Source: Neelides folsomi (taxonomy: Eukaryota > Arthropoda > Collembola > Neelipleona > Neelidae). From it: DNA of 57,600 bases. Positions 22,717 to 33,687 of this stretch are shown here, in pieces. The notes under the pieces were generated by a model, which was not told where the DNA came from, made no database searches, and saw nothing but the letters and a program-made list of their open reading frames with translations. The position numbers and the translations under genes were made by a program. Location: positions 1 to 57,600 of the forward strand of contig JAQGBZ010000380.1 in the NCBI GenBank assembly GCA_034687125.1. Reading direction: 5' to 3'. The stretch's first letter is position 1, and each line of letters opens with the position of its first letter.

Positions 22717-23875
22717 ACAGACCAAAATACTCCCAGACCAAAAAGTCCATTATTGAATGTATGCCAATTTTGTAAAATTTCAAACATGCTTCAAATATTA
22801 TTAACAAAATTAATTATATGCTTTAATTAATGAAATTCTAATTGAGGTTCAATACAACAATAATGTAATTTATTCATTTGGTGGTTATCCTTAAGTTTTT
22901 AAAATTAAAAAAAACACTAAAATATTACTTTGTTAACACTATAAAAAATACTTTGTGTTTTGAAATAAATAATGACATTATTTTAATATCTTATGAAATA
23001 AAAAAACCAAATTTATAAAAATGAAATAATAAAATGCTTATAAAATATAATTGATAAAAAATAATTTTCGAAACAATCACGATTTAAATTATTATAAATT
23101 ACATAATTTGAAGAAGTTCATCTTTATCAAAATAATTGACTCTTACAATAAATAAATACATACACAAGTAGTTAATCAGATATGGAATTATTGTTTAATA
23201 TAATAATATTATTATATGTTACGTATCTTTTAAATAAACACTTTTTTAATCTTAAATAAATACATATATATGTGATAAAAGCTTGAAACATTATTCAAAG
23301 GGTTTATCAATTTATCATTGCTAATTTTAAGAGGCAATGTTAATGGATATGCATTATAAAGTTCAAGATTCTCCTAATATTTTATAAAGATTAGGTACTT
23401 GTTTATACATAACATATTTGAATTGGGTTTAATATTGGTCAAACTAAAATTGTTATGTTTATACATACATAGAGTATATACCTAGAATACCATAGACAAA
23501 GAGTTTACCATACAGCTCAATTTTACAGCTCAAATTCAATTCCCAGATTCGTTCTTTCATTGCTTGAACTTTCCCTTGTTTGATCGCCGTTATAATGTAA
23601 AGTTCCTTTGCTTCCCGATGAACATCCCCTAGTAATATTTATGGCATATTGATGCTTTCTCGATCTGTAATTTTGATATAATTTCTTGCCGGCATTTTTG
23701 CTGAGGCATTAAAGCATAAAAAATTCGTGAATATTATGTATAAATTCCGTATTACAAACGTAAATGTTATGGCATATAATCATAATATTTTAGTATTTTA
23801 TATTTCAACATTTAGTCTTATACATATATTTTAATGCGAAATGAGCCATTATTGAATTAGAAACTTTTTATTCGT
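22717..23875. other. Intergenic DNA with an unassigned minus-strand coding-like patch
   Basis: Mostly AT-rich and featureless. Between about 23700 and 23480 the minus strand reads MPARNYIKITDRES and, in a nearby open frame, EAKELYIITAIKQGKVQAMK; these might be two small exons or a transposon remnant. I cannot assign it. Confidence 0.25.
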
Positions 23876-26124
23876 TTAAATCATTTTAATGGAAATTACA
23901 AAAGGGATTGCAGTATTTGAAAATTCAGAATCATTAGAAGGCAATAACATACATTTAGCTATAATTTCGCTTTTAACAATAACGAATTCTTTAGATAAAG
24001 TGTTAACATATAACATAGAAAAGGAATTGCTATTACATGGATAATTATAATTGGTTTATGCTTTTTAAATTTTTTACACATAATTACATCCTTATCAATT
24101 CTAATAATAATTATTACTAAATTAGTTAATGTTAAATAACAATTATTTCTACCATTACCTAATTTAATATTTAATGAATCATTAACAAACACATTAGTGT
24201 CTAGTATTGAATTAAATTCCGAAATTCTATTTACAACCTGTTCTAGTTCATGACGTTTTGACATTAGACTACGCTTTAAATATTGCATATAATTTTCGAA
24301 AGGGAAAGCTGATATATTGTCTAATGGACCATATATTAATGCATCATCACATATATGAAGCAAAGAATGAACATTATAAACGAAAAATGTATTGTGTTCT
24401 TCATGTTGTGAATAAATATTTGAATTATTTACAAAAGTGTTCAAAAGAGATTTGGCAACATTGTTGTATTCTGGATGATTAGCTTTATTGGACAAAAGAA
24501 TATAAATCGCACAGTGCAAATGTAAAAAGTGTTGATATTTAATATCGCATAGTTTATCTTTTAAAACAATTGGACCATAATATAACAAAAAATTTCTAAA
24601 TTCGGTCGCTTTCCAATGATCTAATTCGCGTAATGATCTTGGTTTTCTTGAAAATTCTTTAGGGACAAATGGTATAAAACTTTTTAAATGTAAGGAAATC
24701 TCGCCTATAAATCTACTTGAAAGTCTAATTGATATCGGTCCTCTTAACCAAACGTTGAGTAATTTCCTCATTACTCCTAAACACACAAGATGCATATAAT
24801 CTAGTGGAACGTTACTAACCAAACCAAAATTTAAATTGCTTAATGGAGAAGTAAAATTATGATGCTCATTATTAGCTTTAAGTATAAATGAGATGTTCGT
24901 TCTCAATTCTGAATTATTTTCAGAAAATATTACCCTATTGGCAAATATTCCTTTTTGAACACATCTTTAGCACCCAAAATATGAGTTATGATTTCTTATA
25001 AATTTAATATAACTACGTGCAGGTTCATCTGCAATTATTGCACTTGTATTAAATTTGTACAACGTATCATTTAATTTAAAACCTTTAATTTCAAATTCTC
25101 TAATTTCTTCAACTAGATCGTCCAAATAAAAATTTACACATGAAGGCTTAGATGTGTCAAAATAAGGTCCAATTAAAAAAGGATTTTTGTTTAAAGACTG
25201 ATCAAGTTTACCTAATATGGGCCAAAATTGTTTAGGTTGAATATTTTAATTTTCTTAAATTCCACAAAATCGCTTTGAGCAGCATGGCTTGGTAAATTTT
25301 TCCTATTTACAAGTTTTAACTCATCGAGGATTTTCTCAAGGAGGGTGATTGTCGTCTTTTCAAATTCTAAATTTAAAAATAATAATTAGTTATTATTATT
25401 ATATTACTTATTTCTCATAGAAAATATTTTTATACTTATATAGCGATGATAAAATGCCTCAAACGATGGAATCTCCCCTTGTATTGGCACAAAATGGATC
25501 TCGTTTGAGTTTTGTTCATCGTCGTCTTCAACTTGATGATGGAAATTTGTTTAAACTCTAATGAACATTTGGAATTTCTGCTAAGATTTCATCTAAATTA
25601 TAAAATATTAAAATTATCACCATTTAATTTATTAGTAGTATATTACATTTTGTTTCTTTATGCTTTAAATTAATACCCTCTGTGAATGTATGAAGTGTGG
25701 ATGGATCAATGTCATTGGATTCTTAGGTTTTTTGATGAGTTTTTTTAGACCTTGGTCGTAACTGCTGAATTTCCGTCCCACTTGTTTCTAACTTCGATTC
25801 ATCTTCAGCCATACGGGCGTAGCGTCGGGCTTTTAAATAGTCATCTATGATTTTTAAAATAGTCATTAGTTTGAATTTTTATATGTAAAAATATGCTTAA
25901 TAAATAATAAGTTAATTGCCTTCGGTTTTTAAAATCCGCACAGGATGGTAGCTGCAGACGTAACTTTTCAACGAATTAAAATCGGTTGAGGAGAGCAATC
26001 GGTAAAGTTTTAATCTAGCATGGTCTGGCCACTTACATAACGTTTGTTTATCAATAGTTTGTAACCAGAATGATGGTAGAGCTTGAGCTTTATCTTCTTT
26101 AATAAAATTAACTATGCTAAACAT
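23876..26124 (-). pseudogene. Broken transposase of the invertebrate CACTA-like type
   Basis: The N-terminal exon (26124-25912) reads MFSIVNFIKEDKAQALPSFW, then YHPVRILKTEG. Next come a YLKARRYARMAEDE exon (about 25860-25740), an acidic exon ending FEAFYHRYI, a helical exon (EFEKTTITLLEKILDELK), and a long region with FWPILGKLDQSLNKNPFLIG, VSNVPLDYMHLVCLGVMRKL, FSRKPRSLRELDHWKATEFR, VYNVHSLLHICDDALIYGPL and FPFENYMQYLKR. These motifs belong to a large family of transposon-encoded proteins in aphids, hydra and other invertebrates, related to EnSpm/CACTA transposases. Two lesions are visible: TAA at 24967-24969 inside the usual GC-x-RC motif, and a frameshift near 24050 before the tail (SKEFVIVKSEIIAKCML). 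I did not find terminal inverted repeats. Confidence 0.7.
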
Positions 26125-26464
26125 AGTTACAAATTATTGTTCAAAAAGGATCTAATGAACTAGATTTTTATGTAAATATTATGGATTTTAAACGTAATAA
26201 ATCCACGCAATTATAAGATAATTATTATGTATTTTGGAATTACATTATCCCAAAATGCCTCTAATAGCATCAAAATGCCATTAATATTATGCTAGGATGT
26301 TCATCGGGTAAGTTTTTACATAAATCTTAATCAAATTCGTTTAAAAATATAAATGATATTTTGAATTTAAATAATAATAATAATATAATGTAAATGGGCA
26401 TTATTATATTTAATTGATAAATATTAATATTTAGAATAATTACTGTATGTAGAGAAAAATAAAG
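26125..26464. other. Intergenic DNA
   Basis: AT-rich stretch between the transposase remnant and the small membrane peptide; nothing recognised. Confidence 0.3.
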
Positions 26465-26740
26465 CTACGACGTGTATCGACGAGGTATCTTAAGTTTTCC
26501 CTTTTTCTTTTTCGGTTTACTGAGATCGACTGGTGGTGGAGGAATGTATGGAGCTGGTTCAGGAGATGTGCAGATTAATATAATGATCTTTATATTAAAA
26601 AGAAATAATTACAAGTTTTGATATAAGTTAAATTGCAATATTTTAAGTCAACTCACAATAATAATTAAGATGATCACTGTAAACCCGAGAATCGCAAAAT
26701 ACAATTTGATTTTTTCTTCCATTGGCATTAATAAGGCCAT
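26465..26740 (-). CDS. Small single-pass membrane protein with basic tail
   Basis: Exon 1 (26740-26657) and exon 2 (26587-26465) join in phase 0 across a 69-bp GT-AG intron to give 68 residues. The N-terminus is short (MALLMPMEEKIK), followed by one hydrophobic helix (LYFAILGFTVIILIIIIIIL), a proline-rich stretch (PEPAPYIPPPPVDLS) and a lysine-rich end (KPKKKKGKLKIPRRYTS). The helix is coded across the intron, which argues that both exons belong together. No family is recognised. Orientation by the positive-inside rule puts the basic tail in the cytoplasm. Its role is unknown. Confidence 0.55.
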
Positions 26741-28584
26741 TTGCTCGTCTTGGTTTACAATTTCAATAATTTCATTTTAACGACTAATTTTATACGATAT
26801 TCTAAAATGGTCAATTTAACAAAAAGTATTATAAGTCCTCTTATGTATACATTTATATTATTTAAATAGCTTAAAAAGTTTAATTTGTTTCTATTTAAAT
26901 TACTTTGTTTCTTGATGATCCTTCAATTACTAAAAAAAATCACAGAGATCCATGAGCTTACTCAAATCCAATCATTCAAATAACCCATCTTCCCCACTCC
27001 CCATTTGTCTTTGAACAATAGGAAAATCTGAAAATTGGAAAGAATTTGAGAAAAATTAATAAAATTTAAATAAATTTAAAATTTGAAAATAAAATATTTT
27101 AAATTTTCACCTTGAGCATTGTAACGTTTGGTCCAGAGTTATGAAACACTGAGAGTGTTAATTAAACTTGACGTTTGATTCAGCCATTGTGCAGGTGAGT
27201 GTGAATGGTGCAATATGATGTGAAAGTTGTTAGAATATGGAAGTCAGCGAGAGTTCCCAGGTGAAATGTTTTGGTGCAGTTCTCTGCTCCACAATTTCAT
27301 ATCCCACTCGTCTCGAGAGATCATCGAATACGGCAGTGTGCATTTGCTTTCTTTTACAATGTGTGCCGGAAAGATCAACCTGGATCTTCATTATTCATAC
27401 AGCCCAAATTGAACCCACCTATGCAATACAACACCTCAACACTTATTCTCGTACTACAACATAAGGAAAAAGCATGTATTGTAAGGAATTCTGAATATAA
27501 TACTATTTTTTGATTTAAAAGTTGGATATTGTGCATATTGTACCAAGTAGGAGAAAAACACACGTCCATACAGATAATACATTGTATTAATAAGGACGAT
27601 GTTGAACAATTAAATATAAATATACTGTAATTTATATATGTTAATATAATAAATAAAGAATATATCAATGGGTTTATATTTTCATTTTGATGCATTTATG
27701 CTTTTTCTCGACAACTTGTGTTCAATATTTTTATCATCAATTGTACTATAGGCAATGTACATAGCTTTTGTACATAGGTATACATGTAGTGGTACATGTA
27801 TACCTATGTACCACTACATAGGTATACATGTACCACTACCACTACGTGTCCTGATCAAAATTAAATTTAAGAATGGGAATATAACCTTGGAAAGTTGAAC
27901 CTGAGAAACTCAATTTCTTTAAAAGACCAACTTTGATGATTACCCATTTCTTTCGCTTTCAAGCTCACATACAAAACATGATCTTATTTACTTACTTAAA
28001 AGTGAAGTAAAAGATTTAATAAAAGACGAACCATGCCGATACGCATAATTACTTAACATAACATATACTACTATGATAGTATTGCAGAGTGTAATATTTA
28101 AGTATGATATGTATAACCAAAGTATGGAAAGTATTTGGATTCAACAAACGTTCATTTTTGCTCAAACAATATTTCTTACAGTCTAAACTCCGCATATTAC
28201 ACGGCGGCTATCTAAAAGTTTGTAATAAAAATTAATCGCGAAACGAAAATCTCAATCTTAATTTTCTCAATTCTCCTTCTCTCTGAATTCTCAAGGTATT
28301 ATAAAATCTTATTAGAGTTAAAAGTTCAAACCCTTTAAAGAATTAACTTAATACATTTAAAGATCAGCATTGTTTTATTTAGCCTATTTGCAGTATTTGC
28401 GCTTAACGGAGACCAAATATTAGAAAAGCTCAAGGTCAATTGTATTTATTTATATTCACTAGAATTATTCGATATAACAATAATATAATAATTAATATAC
28501 TTGACTTTTATACTAACTGAATTTGAATAATATAATAATTAAACAATATTTTCAAACTTTAATTAAATGTGTTTTAATTTGTAG
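26741..28584. other. Intergenic DNA with untranslated exon and palindromic repeats
   Basis: No protein gene is supported; overlapping short frames at 27227-27513 exist in all three plus frames and look fortuitous. A cluster of interlocking inverted repeats lies at about 27769-27845. About 28200-28294 ends in a donor-like CTCAAGGTATT and may be the untranslated first exon of the following gene. Confidence 0.4.
27769..27845. repeat. Interlocking inverted repeats (ACATAGGTATACATGTA type)
   Basis: The unit ACATAGGTATACATGTA appears twice in direct orientation and once inverted, separated by GTGGTACATG/CCACTAC-type spacers. The sequence can fold into alternative hairpins. No element family is recognised. 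Confidence 0.6.
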
Positions 28585-29142
28585 ATGCCGAGGAGAAGTG
28601 CAAGGAACCATCAGAAGAAACTCACTGATTCGGGCTGGCTAGAAAAGAAAAATTGGCGTGAACCAACCGGAGGATCTTCGCTTAAGACGTCCAAGCGAAA
28701 GAACCAATCCTCATCAAAACCAATTGACAAGAATGAAGGGAAGAAATCTAAAATGGACCAAAAGCCTTCATACTCTTCCACCAAATCCAAAGAAGTGAGC
28801 AGAGAAAAGAAATTGGGAAGAGAGGAAATGTTACTTGTCCTCAAGACCTTTGACCTGGACTTTAATTATGGACCTGCTATTGGATACACTCGTGTTGAAA
28901 GATATGAAAGGGCAATCAAGTTCAACCTCACACCGAAGCCGTCTCCGAAAATTAGAGAAATCCTGGACGATAACGCCAATGACCAAGAGTTTGTCAAATG
29001 GTATTTGATAATTACACTTTTAAATCTCTTTTTCTTATCTTCAAAATACTATTTAAATACAATTACATTATTTATTACAATTACAATTTTGTTTAATTTT
29101 TACAGCTGTTGGGACCAATATCCAAATTTGGCGACGCGATAA
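28585..29142 (+). CDS. POLD4: DNA polymerase delta subunit 4 (p12)
   Basis: Exon 1 is 28585-29000 (ATG directly after a TTTGTAG acceptor, so the leader is spliced) and exon 2 is 29106-29142; the protein is 150 residues. The conserved C-terminal part reads LLVLKTFDLDFNYGPAIGYT, then RVERYERAIKFNL, and after the intron CCWDQYPN, matching the POLD4 core (FDL-x-YGP-x-G-x-TR-x-RW, then W-x-YP). The N-terminus is basic and disordered; KKLTDSGWLEKK near residue 11 sits where human p12 has its PCNA-binding degron. p12 is the smallest subunit of polymerase delta, tuning fidelity and DNA-damage response, and acts in the nucleus. It is longer than human p12 (107 residues) through its N-terminal extension. 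Drosophila is reported to lack this subunit. Confidence 0.85.
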   Translation: MPRRSARNHQKKLTDSGWLEKKNWREPTGGSSLKTSKRKNQSSSKPIDKNEGKKSKMDQKPSYSSTKSKEVSREKKLGREEMLLVLKTFDLDFNYGPAIGYTRVERYERAIKFNLTPKPSPKIREILDDNANDQEFVKWYLIITLLNLFFLSSKYYLNTITLFITITILFNFYSCWDQYPNLATR

Positions 29143-30058
29143 ATTAACTTTGGCATTAACTCTTAAATGAGTAGTTTGCAAGATTGCATTCCATTTCTGT
29201 TTGATCGTTTATTCATTTTCAAAGCACATTTTATTGAATGTTATAGTTTATAATTTACCTATTCATAAGCTAGATAAAGACCAAATGTTATTATTGTTGA
29301 CTATTAATTAATTCCAATTTTTAAGATATTTCTATTAAAAATATAACAATTAATTAAAATAGTCTGTATGTATTGTTAGCTTTCTTTTTTATTGAAATGT
29401 TTAAACATACTTTATCAGCTTGTCAAATTTTCCAATCTTTATATATTTAATTTTTAAATTAATAGTGTTTTCTAATCTTTACTTATTTGTTAATTATATA
29501 AATTAAAGTTAATTATAAAGTTGTAAAAGTTGGTTGATTTGTAAAATAAAACTCTTTTTATAATGTTTGATGGTTAAAAGTTGTATCTAATTTACTTTTA
29601 ATAATAATTTACTATTAACACATTAACTATTGATGAATAAGATGACAATTATACTGTTTGAGGATGACAATAAAAAATTAAATACTTAAAAATCCGTTTT
29701 CTAATGATAATGATAATTAAATGATTTGGTAAACTTTTCTCAACGAGTTAATATTCATTATAAAATGAAAAACTAAAATCATTTTTGAAGGTAGATTTAT
29801 TCAAATTATTCAAATGACAATTATTACAAATTACAATATTGAACAGTAATAGTAATAAGAAATAATTAATGAACATGAAAATGTTTAGTTAATATAGCCT
29901 CACCTCTAAAATGTAAAATGTAACGAGAATAATATTCATATAATGAGTAAATGTATATTGAATACGAAAAATAATATAAGAGAAAGAAAATAGTAAAAAA
30001 GAAATTACTTCAATTATATTAATTGGATGATGAGTTTCATTTGTTGAGAAACGGAAGT
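29143..30058. other. Intergenic DNA between convergent genes
   Basis: 3' flanks of POLD4 (plus) and the GTSF1-like gene (minus). AT-rich, nothing else seen. Confidence 0.4.
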
Positions 30059-31315
30059 TTAATCGTCAGCGGAGAAATATACTTCGTCTCCCATTTCTGA
30101 ATATGTTTCTTCGTCAAAATCTCGAATCGAAGCGGAATCAATTGATGATGCTCCAGCAACTGACGATGTTCCTTGTGAAGGTTTAGATTTAGCTACGGTT
30201 GCCTGAATCGCAGTTGGTTGAGAAGCGTTAATTCCGCTAACTTCAGACGGATCAATGACCGAATAATATTCGTTGAATCCTTTAGTTGCAGAAGATGGTT
30301 CAATTTTTGGACGAATACAATTGGCATTTGATCGTTCACCTCCAACGGACGATTCAATTCCAGCTTGTTCATAATCCTTCTTCAAGTTCTCTCGAAACTT
30401 TTCGCGCTCAGAATGAGTCAATCCGCTCGGCAGGCTAGAAAGACAAGCTTGAAATAATAATACCAAACATTTCATTATATTAAAATGTTAAATACTATTC
30501 CTTACAAATGTTAATGTTAGTTAATGTAAACATTGTATTTTAAAATAGACAAAGTTGAAACAAAACATTACTATGCAATTCGGTTTCTTCGACAGTGATC
30601 AATTGGGTTATATGGAGGAAGAGGAAATCTTTCCAATTCCTCATCCCAACATTCTTCATGCTCGAGTTGATTCTTGCTTTTCTTTGATTTGTCCTTGGAC
30701 TTAAAGTTCTCTTCAGGTTCGGTCTTAACGACTGATGGCTTCAGTTCTAGTTCCGGCTCTGGATCTGGATATACATACAACAAATGAACAGATTTTATAA
30801 TTTGGCCAAATAATTTCAAATAATAATTTCATTGAATTTGAATAAATCTTCATATAAAAATGATTATCTAAATGATCTATAGTATAATGATTAATGATCA
30901 TTTTGCCAATTTTCAGTTATAACTTACCAACTGCATCGATTTTGTAAATACAGGTCTGCATATGAGACTCGTATTCAACTTCTGGGAATTCGTGATAGTC
31001 AGAGTACGGGCATTTGCGAAACTTTGGAGGAATTCCCTTTAGTTTGCATTCTCTTTGGTAAGCGAGTCGACATTTGTCAAGATGCTTCACTAACCGCTCC
31101 TTCCTAGATAATACTTCATAAATGAAGCTTGTAAACTTTTTGAAAGCAAATCGAGTATTAGGTAAATAGTTAACCAATCGTTAGAGCAGGGTAATGAAAA
31201 TGGTGGATATTTACAAGAATCGGTGATTGTCGTTGTAAGGACAAACAAGGATGACGTCTCCGGGAGCTAAATTGAAATTGATGATTCCTTTTCCTCTGTT
31301 TGGACAAACGGCCAT
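30059..31315 (-). CDS. GTSF1-like double CHHC zinc-finger protein
   Basis: Four exons (31315-31215, 31103-30928, 30764-30572, 30434-30059) join in frame to 281 residues. Two CHHC zinc fingers occupy residues about 25-85: VCPYNDNHRFLKKERLVKHL followed by DKC, and KCPYSDYHEFPEVEYESHMQ followed by TC. This tandem pair defines the GTSF1/U11-48K/TRM13 family. The acidic Trp motif EECWDEELERFPLPPYNP after it is typical of GTSF1, which binds PIWI-Argonautes through such tryptophans and supports piRNA-guided silencing (Asterix in Drosophila). The tail continues YLPSGLTHSEREKFRENL and about 100 low-complexity Ser/Ala/Glu residues, making it longer than mammalian GTSF1 (about 167). The family call is firm; a piRNA role is inferred. 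Confidence 0.85.
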
Positions 31316-32051
31316 TGTTCGATAGTGGTTTGAGAATGATCTCAAGCTTTAATTAATAGTTAATTAAATAAATTGAAAGCAATTTTAAGAGAATGTTAAT
31401 GAGCAGACTGAACAGAACAAGAAGCCAGACAGGAATGAATACAAAATACAAAAAGCTTGAAAAAAGCTATTTTGGAATATAAATAAATGCGTATAGTTTA
31501 TAATTGAAATCGTTCGTGTGCGTCATGAATTCAAACTTTCCTCTTGAATTAGATCGAGATTTAGCTTTAAGTTAATATTAAGGAATATGTGAGACATTGA
31601 CAAATATAACGGTGCGGTGGAGCGGAACCCTGTGGAATATGATTAATTAATGAATAATCAATATGACATGACGAATGAGTTAGAATTCTCTTAATGTTAG
31701 TTTCATTTCCCTTATTTGGATTTAAACCTACAGAGCGATTAAATTAAAATTTTAAAGATTTTGTATTACTTTTGTTAGGAATTAAAACTAACCATTGTTG
31801 GTAATTATTCTGTCCATAATCGATTATTTTAAATTTTGTATTTAATATGCCTTTTATCGATATTTGAATTATTATCGATTGTCGATAATAATTCAAATAT
31901 CGATAGGCTTGAAGGCTTGCCAGTTAAGATTAAATACTATTATACTTGTATTCGTTATAATTATAAAGATACAGCACAGAGAGGAAATATTATTTATGAG
32001 ATTTACGAATAAAAATTTATAAAATATCATCTATAGACAAAACATTGCAGC
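31316..32051. other. Divergent promoter region with a perfect palindrome
   Basis: The GTSF1-like gene starts leftward and the lectin rightward from here. It contains the 51-bp palindrome at 31855-31905 and no supported gene. Confidence 0.4.
31855..31905. repeat. Perfect 24-bp inverted repeat with 3-base loop
   Basis: Arms 31855-31878 and 31882-31905 are exact reverse complements around a TTG centre; each arm begins or ends with TATCGATA-type sequence. It lies about 150 bp upstream of the lectin start. It could be a tiny MITE, a hairpin RNA or a protein-binding site; no element family is recognised. Confidence 0.85.
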
Positions 32052-32812
32052 ATGTGGTTTTACGATTTAACTTGGAAAGTATTCATATTCTGCTATATTG
32101 CAGTTTCTGGTAATATTTCAATTAAAACACCATTATTTTTCTTAATAGTATTTCTATTCATTTTGTTAGTTAATGGTCTCTATCAAGAAACTCAACTAGC
32201 AATAAATGGCAGCGACTTTGAATATTTGGGACAAGTTGGACTAAAGTTTTATTATTGGATACCAAAGACCAGAGAAAACGTTTAAACAAATATTTTATAT
32301 TAAAAAAATTTTATTTTAGATAGAACTTTTTATTATTGTTTTCATAAAAATAATTTTATTTTAGCCAACAACTTGGATTAACAGTGTTGATGATTGCCAT
32401 CAAGGTCTTTTGTCTATTGGCTCCATTGAAAATGAATCAGAACAAAGGTTTTTGGAAGAAGTTGGAACTAAATTAAGCAAGTGTCGTAATTATATTAAAT
32501 ACTAAAAAATCATTCATGGGATCGTAAAATTTTGACAATTTAATATAAAAAGGTGTCTCATTTTGACCAGATTGGAATCAATATATCAACATTGGTGGAA
32601 CGGATTTGTTCAGTGAAGGAAGCTGGAGATGGATCAAATCAGGGGAAAGTTTCGGATATTCCAATTGGTTCCCTGGATCTCCATTCGGGGAAGACGAAGG
32701 AGGACGCACATGGAATTGTTTGACAATTGATCCAAGAAGCGATTGGCGATGGGTCGACATTGGATGCAACACTTATAAAGACATTACTCTCTGTGAATTT
32801 TCATACACTTAA
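32052..32812 (+). CDS. Secreted C-type lectin domain protein
   Basis: Exons 32052-32109, 32170-32279, 32365-32485 and 32571-32812 join in frame to 176 residues: a hydrophobic leader (WKVFIFCYIAVSG) and one C-type lectin domain. Landmarks are TTWINSVDDCHQGLLSIGSI with the first conserved Cys, ESEQRFLEEV, the WIKSGESFGYSNWFPGSP core, TWNCLTIDP, and WRWVDIGC ending TLCEF. The calcium/sugar motifs are altered: no EPN or QPD follows WFPG, and the WND of the second site is WVD. Sugar binding may therefore be calcium-independent or lost. I used the GTAATT donor after 32485 because the nearer GTGTCG donor breaks the frame. Such lectins often act in pattern recognition; that is family knowledge. Confidence 0.8.
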
Positions 32813-32849
32813 ATTTCAAGTACTTTTATTTGATTCATTTTATGTACTA

Positions 32850-33018
32850 GGAATATTCCAAACAAAGTTTACTAGGCTCTTATGGCGCTGCACAAAATAC
32901 CTATAGTTTGCTTTAAATTAAAAATAGATTTTATATAAAAATCTCTATAAATCTATTTTTAATTTAAAACAAACTATATGTTTTTTGTGCAGCGCCAAAA
33001 CTTTGTTTGGAATATTCC
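32850..33018. repeat. Foldback MITE
   Basis: A 169-bp near-palindrome starting and ending with GGAATATTCC. The arms share AAACAAAGTTT, GGCGCTGCACAAAA, TATAGTTTG and TTTAAATTAAAAATAGATTT. It sits just after the lectin stop codon and may lie in its 3' untranslated region. Confidence 0.75.
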
Positions 33019-33687
33019 CGATATTTATATCTTTATTTGAAAATAATTGAAGTTACATTATTTTTCAATTAAAAATATAAAAGATTGGATTTTACTGAAT
33101 TTATTATTTTGACTTTTGACTATGGCTTTGAAGAAATATTAATACAGTAACTGTATATTTTAAACTCAAGTGATAGTGAAGTAATTGACTTTTATGTGTC
33201 AGAATTATCATATCATTAAGATAATAAAATGTTAACATTATTTTACTTTCACCTAATATTTATGCGTGTTAGATTATTATCTTTCATTTGCTATATATGG
33301 AGAATAACATATGATAACTACCAAAAATTTTCCCATATGCATTATTTCATACATTTACTTATTTGTTAGTTTGATATTTCATGCAATTGAAATAGACCAT
33401 AAAATGTATAATGTTTATAAGCTTATTGTATATTTGCTTATAATGAACCCAAACTACCAAATTAACCTAAACTAATAATGTAATTGATATAAGAGATAAC
33501 AAGATATGAATTATGTAATATTATGGACAAGACAATTTGTCAAAAGTTAACCTTCAAATATTAATGTCACCCAATTCAACAATAATATTCTTTAGTGTAA
33601 AATATTATTTTCATACGAATAAACTAACTACTGTAAACCAGTGAAGTATTTATAAATAATAACAAGTTTAAAACATTTTACATCAAA
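33019..33687. other. Intergenic DNA, promoter side of the first MGST1 gene
   Basis: AT-rich. A TATTTATAAATAA stretch near 33648 could serve as a TATA element about 40 bases before the start codon. No gene seen. Confidence 0.35.

Noticed and set aside
23480..23705. Minus-strand coding-like patch (EAKELYIITAIKQGKV)
   Set aside because: Suggestive but short, with a stop between the two frames and no recognisable family, so not called as a gene.
27227..27513. Three overlapping plus-strand open frames of 60-80 codons
   Set aside because: All three frames are open at once, none shows a domain or signal peptide, and no splice context supports one over another.
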